Notes: generated by a model not told the origin, from the letters alone. A stretch of DNA of 64,000 nucleotides from an uncultured Candidatus Melainabacteria bacterium (GCA_934757255.1 CAKVLL010000008.1:1-64000); one strand, 5' to 3'; shown: positions 35,833-46,883, numbered from the stretch's first letter. Numbers and translations: made by a program.

Positions 35833-37041
35833 TTATTTTATTAAAGTTAAGCCATTATAGTTTACGTCAAATAATTTTTTAAGAATTTTTGAACTTTCAC
35901 CTTCTTGATTCATACCAATTTCAGACAACGCATCATTAGTTATCATATATTCTTTCAATGTAATATCGTCAGCTGTTTTCTTTTCATTGCTATCAGTGAT
36001 TTTTGACATAGTTAACATATAAGCTGCAAGTTCTTCTTTATCAATATATCCACTTTGGTTTTTATCTAAAAATTCAAAAATCTTTTTAGCTCTGGCTTTT
36101 TCTTCTTCATCAAGTTTTACACCAATCTTTTCTTCTTCTTTTGCTAAATATTCATCAAAACTTATTTTGCCATCGCCTTTTAAATCATCATAAGTTTCAA
36201 TCTGCTCTTTTGCAAATTGATAAAGAGCATTTTTATAATTTGTCATACTACCACTATTTATAGCATCCGTTATTTCTTGATTTTTAAAGTTTTTATCATA
36301 ATTTTCCGAAGTTTTTTCAGTTTTTTCTTTAAATCTTTTGTTCAATCCTTCTTGACCTTCTGTTTTCAATATTTGAGCAATTTCTTGTTCTGTAAATTCT
36401 GATTGATTATAAGCATCTTTAACAACGTTATCAAAACCTGCTTCAACTTTTGCATACTTCAACCCTTTTGCATAATTTTCAATTCTTTCAGCTAATCTGG
36501 CTTCATCCATTTCAATATTATTAGCTTTGTTGTACTCTACAATGTTTTTGTATTTTTGAATAACATCATTAACTTCAATATCAGAAGTGTCAATATTTGC
36601 CTTTTTCAAAATATTAAGAACTGTATCTTCATATTCATAAGCTTCTTTTTCAGTTCCCATTTTTACTTCATTATTTGATACCAATTCTTTAACAATTTCT
36701 TCAGATGGTTTATTTGTTTGTTTGAATGTATTCAACCATTCTTGTGCTTTCTGTTGTATAAAATTCCAAGCATCATTAGAAATACGATATTCACCTTCTT
36801 TAACAACATAGTGCGTTCCATTATTTACATCTGTATCATTGTTGCCAAATTTCAATTGATTATCATTTTGTTCTACCTGAGTTGCCTTTATTTTATCAAA
36901 AATTGATTGCCAAGTTGTTGCAGACAATTGGACATCTGTATTAAATTGTTCATCTAAAACTTTATCAATAGCGCCTGATAAACCTTTAGTGCTGCTATTT
37001 TCAATATTAAATACTTTATAATTGTTGTTAACTGTTGACAT
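35833..37041 (-). CDS. EF-hand domain hypothetical protein
   Basis: A 402-residue protein with no export signal. Most of it is helical and rich in Lys, Glu and Asn. Near residues 290-350 there are two EF-hand-like loops, DLKGDGKISFDEY and DKNQSGYIDKEEL, with the D-x-x-x-D-G-x-I-x-x-x-E spacing of calcium-binding loops; they are paired as in calmodulin-type domains. The N-terminus (MSTVNNNYKVFNIEN) recalls other lineage-type proteins in the window. TGAGGATA lies before ATG 37041. Role unknown; calcium sensing is inference. Confidence 0.7.
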   Translation of the reverse strand: MSTVNNNYKVFNIENSSTKGLSGAIDKVLDEQFNTDVQLSATTWQSIFDKIKATQVEQNDNQLKFGNNDTDVNNGTHYVVKEGEYRISNDAWNFIQQKAQEWLNTFKQTNKPSEEIVKELVSNNEVKMGTEKEAYEYEDTVLNILKKANIDTSDIEVNDVIQKYKNIVEYNKANNIEMDEARLAERIENYAKGLKYAKVEAGFDNVVKDAYNQSEFTEQEIAQILKTEGQEGLNKRFKEKTEKTSENYDKNFKNQEITDAINSGSMTNYKNALYQFAKEQIETYDDLKGDGKISFDEYLAKEEEKIGVKLDEEEKARAKKIFEFLDKNQSGYIDKEELAAYMLTMSKITDSNEKKTADDITLKEYMITNDALSEIGMNQEGESSKILKKLFDVNYNGLTLIK

Positions 37042-37206
37042 ATAATATCCTCAATCGTTACTTAATATATAAAGTCTTTTTTGAAAACTTAATTTTCCTT
37101 TTTTTATAAAATTTTACAAAAATTTACAAAAAAAATCATTTCACTTTTCATTTCTGCGCTTTACATGTATAATTAAGTGTAAAATTTACAATAGAAGGAA
37201 TTAAAA

Positions 37207-38082
37207 ATGGCGCTAAATTTTCAAGATTTGATTCTAAACTTATCACGTTACTGGTCTGAATACGGATGTATTATTCAGCAACCTTATGATATCGAGAAAG
37301 GTGCTTCAACAATGAACCCAGCAACTTTCTTAAGAGCATTGGGTCCTGAACCTTGGTCAACAGCTATGGTTGAACCTTGCAGACGTCCGACTGACGCAAG
37401 ATACGGTGAAAACCCAAACAGATTGGGACATTATTTCCAATACCAAGTTATTCTTAAACCATCACCTGATAACGCTCAAGAGCTTTATCTAAAGAGTTTG
37501 GAAGCTATGGGTATTGATTTAACAAAACATGACGTTAGATTTGTAGAAGACAACTGGGAATCACCAACTCTTGGTGCTGCCGGTGTAGGTTGGGAAGTTT
37601 GGTTAGACGGTATGGAAATTACACAGTTTACGTATTTCCAACAAGTTGGCGGTTTAGAAGTTAAGCCTGTTGCTTTAGAAATTACTTACGGTTTAGAAAG
37701 AATTGCCATGTATATCCAAAACAAAGAATCTGTTTTTGATATTATGTGGAACAATAAATTAAAGTACGGCGATATTTACTTACAAAACGAAATTGAGCAA
37801 TCAAAATACAACTTTGAATATTCAGACGCAGACAGACTATTCAAACTATTTGACGCTTACCAAAAAGAAGTTGATAATTGTATAAACGCGGAACTTGTGT
37901 TACCTGCTTATGACTATGTTCTAAAATGTTCGCACACGTTCAACTTATTGGACGCAAGAGGCGTAATCAGTAAAGACGAACGTATTAACTTTATTAATAG
38001 AGTAAGAACAATGGCATCAGCAGTTGCTAAGTTGTACGTTGAACAACGCGAGAAATTAGGTTTTCCACTTTTAAAGAAATAA
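37207..38082 (+). CDS. glyQ: Glycyl-tRNA synthetase alpha subunit
   Basis: A 291-residue class II synthetase catalytic subunit that pairs with GlyS to charge tRNA-Gly. [62 protein letters not shown] and GLERIAMY are highly diagnostic. AGAAGGAA lies before ATG 37207, and TATAAT with a TG extension sits at 37168-37173. glyS does not follow; instead the S23 cassette begins 12 bases after the stop. The tRNA-Gly in this window is its substrate. Confidence 0.97.
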   Translation: MALNFQDLILNLSRYWSEYGCIIQQPYDIEKGASTMNPATFLRALGPEPWSTAMVEPCRRPTDARYGENPNRLGHYFQYQVILKPSPDNAQELYLKSLEAMGIDLTKHDVRFVEDNWESPTLGAAGVGWEVWLDGMEITQFTYFQQVGGLEVKPVALEITYGLERIAMYIQNKESVFDIMWNNKLKYGDIYLQNEIEQSKYNFEYSDADRLFKLFDAYQKEVDNCINAELVLPAYDYVLKCSHTFNLLDARGVISKDERINFINRVRTMASAVAKLYVEQREKLGFPLLKK

Positions 38083-38094
38083 GTTGCTTTATAA

Positions 38095-38572
38095 ATGGAA
38101 AATTGAAAATGGAAAGTGGAAAATTGTTTTAGGAAATTCTTGTAGTGAGGTATGTTTAAAGTTTGGAAAGTAATAAGAATATTGTTGTAGAAAAAAGTTT
38201 CGATTTTGCAATAAGGATTGTTAAACTATACAAATATTTAACGGACAACAAGAAAGAATATGTACTTTCTAAACAGGTTTTTAAAAGCGGTACCAGTATT
38301 GGAGCAAACATTTCAGAAGCACAGCAGGGACAAAGCAAAAAGGATTTCCTTACCAAAATGAACATAGTTCTAAAGGAATGTGCAGAAACAAAGTATTGGA
38401 TAAGATTGCTACAAGCAACAGATTACATTGACGAAAATCAAACAAAATCAATCTTAACAAATTGTATGGAATTGGAAAAAATGCTAACAAAAATCGTAAA
38501 AACAACAAGTATTCGCATAGATTGATAGATAATTTTAAAATAATTTTCCACTTTCCATTTTCAATTTTCCAT
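38095..38572. mobile_element. S23 cassette framed by perfect 31-bp inverted repeats
   Basis: The left arm 38095-38125 and right arm 38542-38572 are exact reverse complements over 31 bases (ATGGAAAATTGAAAATGG... and its complement). Between them is a single gene for a four-helix-bundle S23 protein. The unit is 478 bases and sits between glyQ and a permease. A transcript could fold into a long stem closing the whole cassette, as the S23-encoding intervening sequences of 23S rRNA genes do. Related repeat units without the gene occur at about 22014 and 46122. Confidence 0.7.
38163..38525 (+). CDS. Four helix bundle protein, S23 family
   Basis: A 120-residue all-helical protein of the S23 / TIGR02436 family, related to the accessory Avd protein of diversity-generating retroelements. 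VEKSFDFAIRIVKLYKYL starts the domain, QVFKSGTSIGANISEAQQGQS is the conserved loop and helix, and KECAETKYWIRLLQ closes the motif. Members form barrel-shaped pentamers with a basic face that may bind nucleic acid. The start is probably TTG 38163, with GAGG 12 bases upstream; the ATG at 38152 is out of frame. No reverse transcriptase or rRNA gene is beside it. Confidence 0.85.
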   Translation: MESNKNIVVEKSFDFAIRIVKLYKYLTDNKKEYVLSKQVFKSGTSIGANISEAQQGQSKKDFLTKMNIVLKECAETKYWIRLLQATDYIDENQTKSILTNCMELEKMLTKIVKTTSIRID

Positions 38573-38636
38573 TGAAAAAGCTTTCAACTTTCCACTATCA
38601 ACTAAAAAAACATAAAGACAAAAGAAAGGTCGCTGA

Positions 38637-40229
38637 ATGATAAAAAAATTATTAACCAAAATGGTTACACGCAAAAATCTTGATGACGCAATTGCAAACG
38701 CAGCTAAAGGCGGTTTGGAAAAAACTTTAGGCGTCTGGGATTTAATCATTTTAGGCGTCGGTGCAATTATTGGCTCCGGTATATTTGCGGTTGTTGGTAT
38801 TGCAGCAGCAGGAAGTCCAGACGGAACAAGCCCTGGCGCTGGCCCTGCGTTAATAATCTCAATGGTAATAGCAGCAATTGCTTGTGTTTTTTCAGCCCTA
38901 TGTTATACAGAATTTGCGACAATGATTCCTGTTGCAGGTGGTGCTTATACCTATACATTTGCAACATTAGGCGAATTCGCAGCTTGGATTGTCGGTTGGA
39001 TTTTAATGTTAGAATATGCAATCGGATTTATTGCGGTTGCTTGCGCTTGGACTAATCACTTTTTACAATTCATAAAAGGATTTTCATTCTTGCCGGCTTG
39101 GTTCATTAATCCGCCTGTTTGGCTTGTAAATGATTTCCGTTCTGCAGTTAACGTATGCTCTCAACAAGGTTTGGACGCAAATACAGTTATTCCTCATATA
39201 GCAGGAATTCCTTTCTGCATAAACCTTCCGGCTATTATAATGATTGCAATTACAACAGCAATTTTGGTTAAAGGTACTAAAGATTCTGCTAAAATGGCGG
39301 GAATTATGGTTGCAGTTAAACTTGGCGTTATCGCTTTATTTGTTTTAACAGGTATGTTTTTTATTCGTCCTGAAAACTGGACACCTTTTGCACCTTGCGG
39401 TTTAGAAGGTGTGTTTATGGGCGCGTTTATAATATTCTTTGCATACATCGGATTTGATGCTTTAGCAACAGCAGCAGAAGAATGTAAAAATCCTCAAAAA
39501 GATTTGCCAATAGGTATTTTAGGCTCATTAGTAGTAACAACTGTTGTATATGTTTTAGTTGCACTTGTTTTAACAGGCATGCAACCAACAAGCGGCGTTA
39601 CTATTCCTGAAGGCTTATTTAAAGCACCAATGGCTTATGCAATGACAGCAGTTCATCAAAATTGGGCTGCAGGTTTGATTTCAGTAGGTTCATTAGCTGG
39701 TTTAACGTCCGTTCTTTTGGTTATGCACATGGCTGCAACAAGAGTTTTGTTTGCAATGAGCCGTGACCATTTCTTGCCTAGAGTATTCCAAAAAATTCAT
39801 CCTAAATTGGGAACACCGCATATATTGACAATAACAGTAGGTGTTGTTGGTATCTTAGGTACATTATTATTAGATTTAAATGTAGCAGCTTCACTTTGTA
39901 ATTTTGGTACTTTTACATCATTCATAATCGTTTGTGTTGCTATTTTGATTTTAAGAAAAGTTGACCCTGATAGAGAAAGACCGTTTAAAGTTCCATTCTG
40001 CCCTTGGTTCCCACTTGCCGGAATTATTTGCTGCGGCGGTTTGATGGTTTATTCTATGATTGTTGCAAAAGGTGAATCTGCAAAATTATCAACAGAATTA
40101 TTTATAGTTTGGGTAATTATGGGTGCTCTGATATACGCATCTTATGGTTATAAAAAGAATAGATTGGCTGAACAGTCAGCAAATGTGGAAGAAAATAAAG
40201 AAATAGAAAAAGATGTCATTATTAAGTAA
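38637..40229 (+). CDS. APC family amino acid permease (first of pair)
   Basis: A 530-residue inner membrane transporter with about 12-14 hydrophobic helices. LIILGVGAIIGSGIF is the unwound helix 1 substrate motif of APC transporters, and FIIFFAYIGFDALATAAEECKNPQKDLP is the consensus helix 6 region of the cationic amino acid (CAT/YfnA) branch. DPDRERPFKVPFCPW precedes the last helices. It probably takes up an amino acid. The next permease overlaps it by 17 bases and is a close paralogue, so a tandem duplication is evident. Confidence 0.9.
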   Translation: MIKKLLTKMVTRKNLDDAIANAAKGGLEKTLGVWDLIILGVGAIIGSGIFAVVGIAAAGSPDGTSPGAGPALIISMVIAAIACVFSALCYTEFATMIPVAGGAYTYTFATLGEFAAWIVGWILMLEYAIGFIAVACAWTNHFLQFIKGFSFLPAWFINPPVWLVNDFRSAVNVCSQQGLDANTVIPHIAGIPFCINLPAIIMIAITTAILVKGTKDSAKMAGIMVAVKLGVIALFVLTGMFFIRPENWTPFAPCGLEGVFMGAFIIFFAYIGFDALATAAEECKNPQKDLPIGILGSLVVTTVVYVLVALVLTGMQPTSGVTIPEGLFKAPMAYAMTAVHQNWAAGLISVGSLAGLTSVLLVMHMAATRVLFAMSRDHFLPRVFQKIHPKLGTPHILTITVGVVGILGTLLLDLNVAASLCNFGTFTSFIIVCVAILILRKVDPDRERPFKVPFCPWFPLAGIICCGGLMVYSMIVAKGESAKLSTELFIVWVIMGALIYASYGYKKNRLAEQSANVEENKEIEKDVIIK

Positions 40230-41733
40230 TTTATTAAAATGTAAAAGCCCTCAAGAACTTATTGATGAGGGTGCAAACTCGGGTCTGAAAAAGACCCTTA
40301 ATGTATTTGATTTAATAGTAATTGGTATTGGTGCAGTAGTCGGAACCGGTATTTTTACGATTATCGGAAGTGCAATTGTTGGCTCTACAGATGGTGCTGG
40401 TGCAGGAACCGCGGTTATTGTTTCTATGACACTGGCTGCTATTGCAAGCGTGTTTTCAGCACTTTCATATTCCGAAATTGCGGCTATGATTCCTGTTGCA
40501 GGTAGTGCATACACTTATACCTACGCAACAATGGGCGAATTTATGGCTTGGATGGTCGGTTGGATATTAATGCTTGAATATGCAATCGGAAATATTACCG
40601 TTGCGAGCGCTTGGACAGGATATTTTGTTCAATTCTTAAAAGGCTTCAAACACATTTTACCAGCTTTTGTGGTAAATTGTCCGCTTTGGCTGAGAAATGA
40701 TTATAGAACAATGTACGAACTTTGCAACAGATACGGCTGGGATGTACATGATAAAATGCCGTTTATGCATTTACCATTGGGAATTGAAATTCCTTTTGCC
40801 GTAAACGTTCCTGCAATAGCAATTGTTTTAATATTAACAATTTTATTAATAAAAGGCGTTAAAGAATCTACAAAAGTTGCAACAATTATGGTAGGAGTTA
40901 ATATGTTCATAATCCTTTCATTTATTGTTGTAGGTGCTTTTTATGTTAAGCCTGAACATTGGGTTCCATTTGCACCGAATGGTATGGAAGGTATTTTTAC
41001 CGGCGCATTTGTAATTTTCTTTGCCTATGTTGGTTTTGATGCAATATCAACTGCCGCAGAAGAAACAAATAATCCTCAAAGAGATTTACCTGTTGCAATT
41101 ATGGGAACGCTTGTTTTATGTACGGTTCTATATATTTTAGTTGCACTGGTTTTGACAGGTGTTGTTCCGCTTAATGCTATTGATACACAAGCACCACTCG
41201 CTCATGCAATGAGATTTATTGGTAATAACTGGTATGCAGGTTTAATTTCGGTTGGAGCCTTGTGTGCGCTTACTACGGTATTATTGATTTATCAATTAGG
41301 TACAACAAGAATTTTGTTTGCGATGAGTCGTGACAATTTTTTACCAAAATCATTGAACAAAGTTCATGATAAATTCCAAACTCCGCACATTTTGACTTGG
41401 ATTTCAGGTTTAATTGTAATTGTTTGCGCGTTGTTTATGGATTTAAATATTTCGGCAGAACTTTGTAATTTCGGAACATTTACATCATTTATTATAATTT
41501 GTATTGCAGTTTTGATTTTGAGAAAAACAGAACCAAACAGAGAAAGACCGTTTAAAGTTCCTTTCTGCCCTTGGTTCCCTATTTTCGGCGTATTAACTTG
41601 TTTAGCTTTAATGTATTGTAAATTCAGCGCAAAAGCAACATCTGCTTTATATTTTGTAATATGGCTATTAATTGGCGTTGCGATTTATGCTTTGTATAGT
41701 TATAAAGCAAAACGTAGAGAAGAAAATTCATAA
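40213..41733 (+). CDS. APC family amino acid permease (second of pair)
   Basis: A 506-residue paralogue of the gene just upstream, with the same motifs: LIVIGIGAVVGTGIF in helix 1, FVIFFAYVGFDAISTAAEETNNPQRDLP at helix 6, and NRERPFKVPFCPW. It begins inside the end of the first permease, so the two are co-translated and may form a matched pair with different substrates. Both proteins share a loop of about 25-30 residues between helices 4 and 5 that differs most in sequence. A long gap with two hairpins follows. Confidence 0.9.
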   Translation: MSLLSNLLKCKSPQELIDEGANSGLKKTLNVFDLIVIGIGAVVGTGIFTIIGSAIVGSTDGAGAGTAVIVSMTLAAIASVFSALSYSEIAAMIPVAGSAYTYTYATMGEFMAWMVGWILMLEYAIGNITVASAWTGYFVQFLKGFKHILPAFVVNCPLWLRNDYRTMYELCNRYGWDVHDKMPFMHLPLGIEIPFAVNVPAIAIVLILTILLIKGVKESTKVATIMVGVNMFIILSFIVVGAFYVKPEHWVPFAPNGMEGIFTGAFVIFFAYVGFDAISTAAEETNNPQRDLPVAIMGTLVLCTVLYILVALVLTGVVPLNAIDTQAPLAHAMRFIGNNWYAGLISVGALCALTTVLLIYQLGTTRILFAMSRDNFLPKSLNKVHDKFQTPHILTWISGLIVIVCALFMDLNISAELCNFGTFTSFIIICIAVLILRKTEPNRERPFKVPFCPWFPIFGVLTCLALMYCKFSAKATSALYFVIWLLIGVAIYALYSYKAKRREENS

Positions 41734-42148
41734 GAAAATATATTCTTTTCTTCTTAGAAAAAGTAGGGTGCGATTTTTTGCACCATTAACTTTGTAATCA
41801 CATTAAACCAGTGGTTCAAATACAAGAAAGGCACTGGCGTTACAATTAAATCTTGTAATTTCACCAATGCCTTTCGATAAAGTATGAAAAGTCTTTTTGG
41901 TTACTTTTTCTTTTATACAAAAACTACTAGTCCCACTCTGAGGCGGAACTAGTAGTCCTAGTATGATTTTGTAGTTTCATTAAGTAGCCGACCAAATGTC
42001 TACGTGCGTAGCACCTGTCTTGGATTATTGGCAGTTCGCCCGTTTGCATTCGTTTAATTTTGCTTACGCAAAATAATCACTCATTACAACGGTCTCACAG
42101 GGACGGCGTTTCGTTCGCTCACGCTCACTTCAGCCTTGCCAAAATCCG
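41734..42148. other. Gene-free gap of 415 bases with strong hairpins
   Basis: It lies between the convergent permease and groEL genes. A stem with GAAAGGCA / TGCCTTTC spans 41826-41875 (11 bp with one mismatch). CTACTAGTCC / GGAACTAGTAG spans 41924-41955. Both probably stop transcription from either side. Beyond them, 41975-42148 is GC-richer and holds small palindromes such as CTACG-TG-CGTAG and TTTTGC-TTAC-GCAAAA, but no open frame that I can support. Confidence 0.6.
41924..41955. terminator. Bidirectional terminator, permease / groEL
   Basis: CTACTAGTCC pairs with GGAACTAGTAG around CACTCTGAGGC. The outer flanks ACAAAA and TTTTGT extend the symmetry. T-rich sequence lies on both sides. 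Confidence 0.65.
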
Positions 42149-43825
<1,677 letters not shown>

Positions 43826-43836
43826 TTAATTGTTAG

Positions 43837-44107
43837 AAGGGAATAGGGGAATAAGGTAATGAGGGAATAAGTGGTATTAAATTTTATTTTGTATATAATT
43901 TACAAACCTTGGTTATTCCCTCTCATAGGGAGAGGGTAGAATTTCAAGTTAAGCTGTGCGAAACTTAGAAATTCGGGTGAGGGTTGTTCATTTTTAGTTA
44001 TTGTTGGGTTTTCAAGCCAACCTACAATCTTCTTTGTTGAACCAGATTTATTTTTAAAAATATCTAAAAACTCTTATTCCCTTATTACCCTATTACCTTA
44101 TTCCCTT
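43837..44107. repeat. Inverted-repeat element between groES and groEL
   Basis: The left arm 43837-43871 and right arm 44073-44107 are about 35-base imperfect inverted repeats of GGGAATAAGGTAATAAGG-type units. The 200-base interior contains a CCCTCTC / GAGAGGG hairpin at about 43918-43937, a segment shared with 32720-32773, and a CCAACCTACA module. It encodes nothing. It splits the groE operon and could affect the ratio of the two proteins. Confidence 0.8.
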
Positions 44108-44112
44108 AACTA

Positions 44113-44400
44113 TTATTCAACTACTGCCAACGCATCTTTGATTGACAAAATTTTGTATTCAACACCGTCCATTTTAACATCGGTACCAGCATATTTAGCA
44201 TAAAGAACGATATCGCCTACTTTAACTTCCATAGGTTCTTTTTCACCTTTATCGTTTGTCTTACCTTCACCAACTGCAACTACTTCACCTTTTTGAGGTT
44301 TTTCTTTTGCACTGTCAGGAATAAAAATTCCACCGGAAGTTTGTTCTGTATCTTCAATAACTTTAATAACGATTCTGTCTTGTAATGGTTTTAGTGCCAT
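44113..44400 (-). CDS. groES: Co-chaperonin GroES (Hsp10)
   Basis: A 95-residue lid subunit of the GroE chaperonin. [41 protein letters not shown], shown here by its ends LQDRIVI and KGEVVAVG, is the family signature; the mobile loop SGGIFIPD that contacts GroEL is intact. AGGAGG lies upstream of ATG 44400. It is the first gene of the groES-groEL pair, with an inserted repeat element after it. Confidence 0.97.
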   Translation of the reverse strand: MALKPLQDRIVIKVIEDTEQTSGGIFIPDSAKEKPQKGEVVAVGEGKTNDKGEKEPMEVKVGDIVLYAKYAGTDVKMDGVEYKILSIKDALAVVE

Positions 44401-44530
44401 AATATAATCCTCCTATCTACTACAATACATTTATACCCCAGATTTTTAGAAAAAATAAAAAAGTTAAGAAAAAATTAATTATTGGAAATTGTTAAATAAA
44501 TTAATTTTAGATTAATAAAAATTTTTTCTT

Positions 44531-46066
44531 TTATAAAATTCCTTCAATAAAATCATCTGCTGAAAATTCTTTACCGGTAAGTTTTTCTATTAATTCATAT
44601 TCATCAATAGAAGCACCAATAGCAAAAATATTTTCATCCATAAATTTTGCAGCCTCAGAATTTTCTGTAATATCTCCAAGTTTTGATTTTAAATAATTAT
44701 AAATCTGAGCCTTCATTAAATTTGCTCTAAAATAATTCTGATAATAGGCAGGATGTGACAAATAGTGTGGAATTGTCGCCCACTCATTGTCAGGAATTTC
44801 AAATCTGTTCAAATATTTTCCGCGCAAATTATTCCAAAGTTCTGCAGGATTATTATAAGGATTAGAATAAAATTCACGCTCAAAATCAATAATCAACAAA
44901 CTTTTTGAAACAAAAGAAACTTCATCTTCTTTTATTGAATTTTTAAATTTCTCTAACAAATCTTTATCCAAAAATTCTGCTAAAACATTTTCGCGTTTTA
45001 TAATATCACCCATCATCATAGCAACAGCTTCAGTAACGGCAGGAGAGGCTGCTGTGCGGTCAAGAAACGGAAGCTTTGTATCAATTCCTAGGTCATATAC
45101 ACAATGTCCCATTTCGTGGTTTAAAGTGTCTAAACTAATAACATTATTTGTAAGGTTAGCCAAAATTCTAGAATCTTTTCCGGCTTCTACACCAAAACAA
45201 AATCCGTGAGTATTTTTGCCTTTTCTTGGAAACAAATCTAAAGTCAAACGACCGTCTGTTACCATTTTGTCAACATCATAACCCATTTTTTTGTACATGT
45301 TTTTAGAAATAAGTGTGATATCGTTTTTGTCTAAAACTTCATTTACACTTTTTTCAGGATTATCACTCAACAAAAGCCCGTAATGATAAGCTTTCAGCTC
45401 TTCTATATTAAAGAATTTTTTCAAATCGTTTTGTTTTTTTGTTTGAATTTCTTTTATCGTATTTTGAGTTTTTGAATAAACTTCATTGATTAATTTTTCC
45501 AAAAATTCATTTTCAACTTCATAATCTTCTTTAAGTTTGTATTCAAAATAATTTTCGTAACCTTTTGTTTTTGCGTACTCGTTGCGCATTTTTACAAACT
45601 CAACCAAATCTTCTGCGATTAAGTCACCGCAAGCAATTTTAGCTTCATGTGCTTTTCTTCTTATTTCAGGATTTTCTTCATTTTGTAGAATTTTTGTAAT
45701 TTCGGTTTTTGAAATTTCCTTATCGTCTATTTTCAAAACATAAGAATTAAATTTTTTAGCAATTTCATTTTCTTTTTGACGGAGTTTTTTTAATTCTTCA
45801 CCTGTATTTAATTCTTCGTCAAACTCTTTTAGAAAGTTTTTAAGCTGTTTTGCTTCGTGTTTTGAAAGAGAAGTTTTGTCTATTTTCTTAAATTTTTCAT
45901 AAGTTTTTTTATCTCTAAAAAGTTTAGAGTACTCATCCTGCGCATTTTCGTATTTTTGCATATTTTCAGGAGTTGAATTTATATAAAAATCCCAGCATTT
46001 TTTTTCTAAATCAATAGAAATTTTTTCTAATTTTTTACAAAACTCATCTCTTAACTCTTTAAACAT
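44531..46066 (-). CDS. M2/M3-like zinc metallopeptidase
   Basis: A 511-residue helical metallopeptidase. HEMGH at about residues 316-320 is the zinc-binding and catalytic motif, and ASPAVTEAVAMMMGD downstream supplies the third ligand Glu in the arrangement of the M2 (angiotensin-converting-enzyme-like) family; it differs from oligopeptidase F by this segment. It probably degrades or trims oligopeptides in the cytoplasm. There is no signal peptide. ATG 46066 was chosen because GAGG lies just upstream; a longer in-frame start at 46111 lacks one. It is transcribed away from the large gene-free region. Confidence 0.82.
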   Translation of the reverse strand: MFKELRDEFCKKLEKISIDLEKKCWDFYINSTPENMQKYENAQDEYSKLFRDKKTYEKFKKIDKTSLSKHEAKQLKNFLKEFDEELNTGEELKKLRQKENEIAKKFNSYVLKIDDKEISKTEITKILQNEENPEIRRKAHEAKIACGDLIAEDLVEFVKMRNEYAKTKGYENYFEYKLKEDYEVENEFLEKLINEVYSKTQNTIKEIQTKKQNDLKKFFNIEELKAYHYGLLLSDNPEKSVNEVLDKNDITLISKNMYKKMGYDVDKMVTDGRLTLDLFPRKGKNTHGFCFGVEAGKDSRILANLTNNVISLDTLNHEMGHCVYDLGIDTKLPFLDRTAASPAVTEAVAMMMGDIIKRENVLAEFLDKDLLEKFKNSIKEDEVSFVSKSLLIIDFEREFYSNPYNNPAELWNNLRGKYLNRFEIPDNEWATIPHYLSHPAYYQNYFRANLMKAQIYNYLKSKLGDITENSEAAKFMDENIFAIGASIDEYELIEKLTGKEFSADDFIEGIL

Positions 46067-46121
46067 AAAAACCTCTTTTTTTTTAATGATAACATATATT
46101 TTGAAAATCAAAAACTTTTTT

Positions 46122-46176
46122 AGTTGAAAATTGAAAGTGGAAAGTGGAAAGTTATTAAATTCGCTTCGCTCATAAA
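46122..46176. repeat. Solo repeat unit related to S23 cassette ends
   Basis: GAAAATTGAAAGTGGAAAG-type units followed by the module TTAAATTCGCTTCGCTCATA, nearly identical to 22014-22073. There is no S23 gene next to it. Confidence 0.65.
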
Positions 46177-46204
46177 CATCTTTTTTCTTTTTAGAACGAC
46201 ATCC

Positions 46205-46630
46205 GTGCCGCGAGCGTGTAGCGTTTAGCTACGATAGCGAGCGTAAGAGTGCAGGCTCTGCCTGCTACATCCATTTGAACCACAACCGTAAGGTTGTAGA
46301 AAACGGTGCGTAGTTTCTTCTTTTTGCTTACTTTTTCTTCTTTTATCGCAAAAAAGAAGAAAAAGTAAGTGAATTATTTTGAAATAAAAAGTTTTTTTGA
46401 AATGTCCTTTTCTTTCTCTTTTATTGCGAATAAAAAGATTTTTCACTTCACTTCCAAGTTAGTAAGTATGCCTACAAGTTGAAAGTATTTACCTCAGAAA
46501 AGAACGAAAAGAAAGAGAAAATACGCTACCGCTTCCTACGCTTTTACAAGCGTTTGATAAAATGGATGTAGCGGGTGAACCCGCACTTTTACGCTCGCTA
46601 TCGCAGCTAATCGCTGCACGCTCACGGCGC
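46205..46630. repeat. Nested palindromic element, 426 bases
   Basis: The left arm 46205-46274 and right arm 46562-46630 are about 69-base imperfect inverted repeats (for example GATAGCGAGCGTAA against TTACGCTCGCTATC, and TACATCCAT against ATGGATGTA). They are much richer in G+C than the surroundings. Inside, CTTACTTTTTCTTCTTTT (46327-46344) pairs with its complement at 46352-46369, ACAACC-GTAA-GGTTGT forms a hairpin at 46282-46297, and A/G-rich 46505-46521 mirrors 46406-46422. No protein is encoded; the one open frame across it (46225-46446) is a shadow. Confidence 0.75.
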
Positions 46631-46883
46631 GAATGTTACTCATTTAGAGTTAATTTTTTATAAAAAAGTTTCTAAAAAATTCTTTTATAAAATAATTTTT
46701 TTCTACCACCAAATCTGACATACCGATTTGATACAATAAAAAAAAAGTCAAATTTTTTTATTAATCGAACATTAAAAATTTTTTCTAAAAGTTTTGAACT
46801 TTTCTTATTATTATAATTATATTAATTAATTATATATATAAATTCTTCATCATCTTCTTCTACTTCAATTATTTGTGCAAAAC

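Noticed and set aside
37042..37206. T-box or riboswitch upstream of glyQ
   Set aside because: The gap of 165 bases shows only a TATAAT and a ribosome site; no conserved T-box or glycine aptamer sequence was visible.
38152..38190. ATG start for the S23 gene
   Set aside because: ATG 38152 is well placed after GAGG but out of frame with S23 and stops after 12 codons; TTG 38163 keeps the family N-terminus.
44401..44530. CIRCE heat-shock operator upstream of groES
   Set aside because: No TTAGCACTC-N9-GAGTGCTAA-like sequence was found; also looked for upstream of dnaK without success.
46225..46446. 73-residue minus-strand open frame
   Set aside because: It lies wholly inside the palindromic element, reads through hairpin arms and is Lys/Arg/Phe low complexity.
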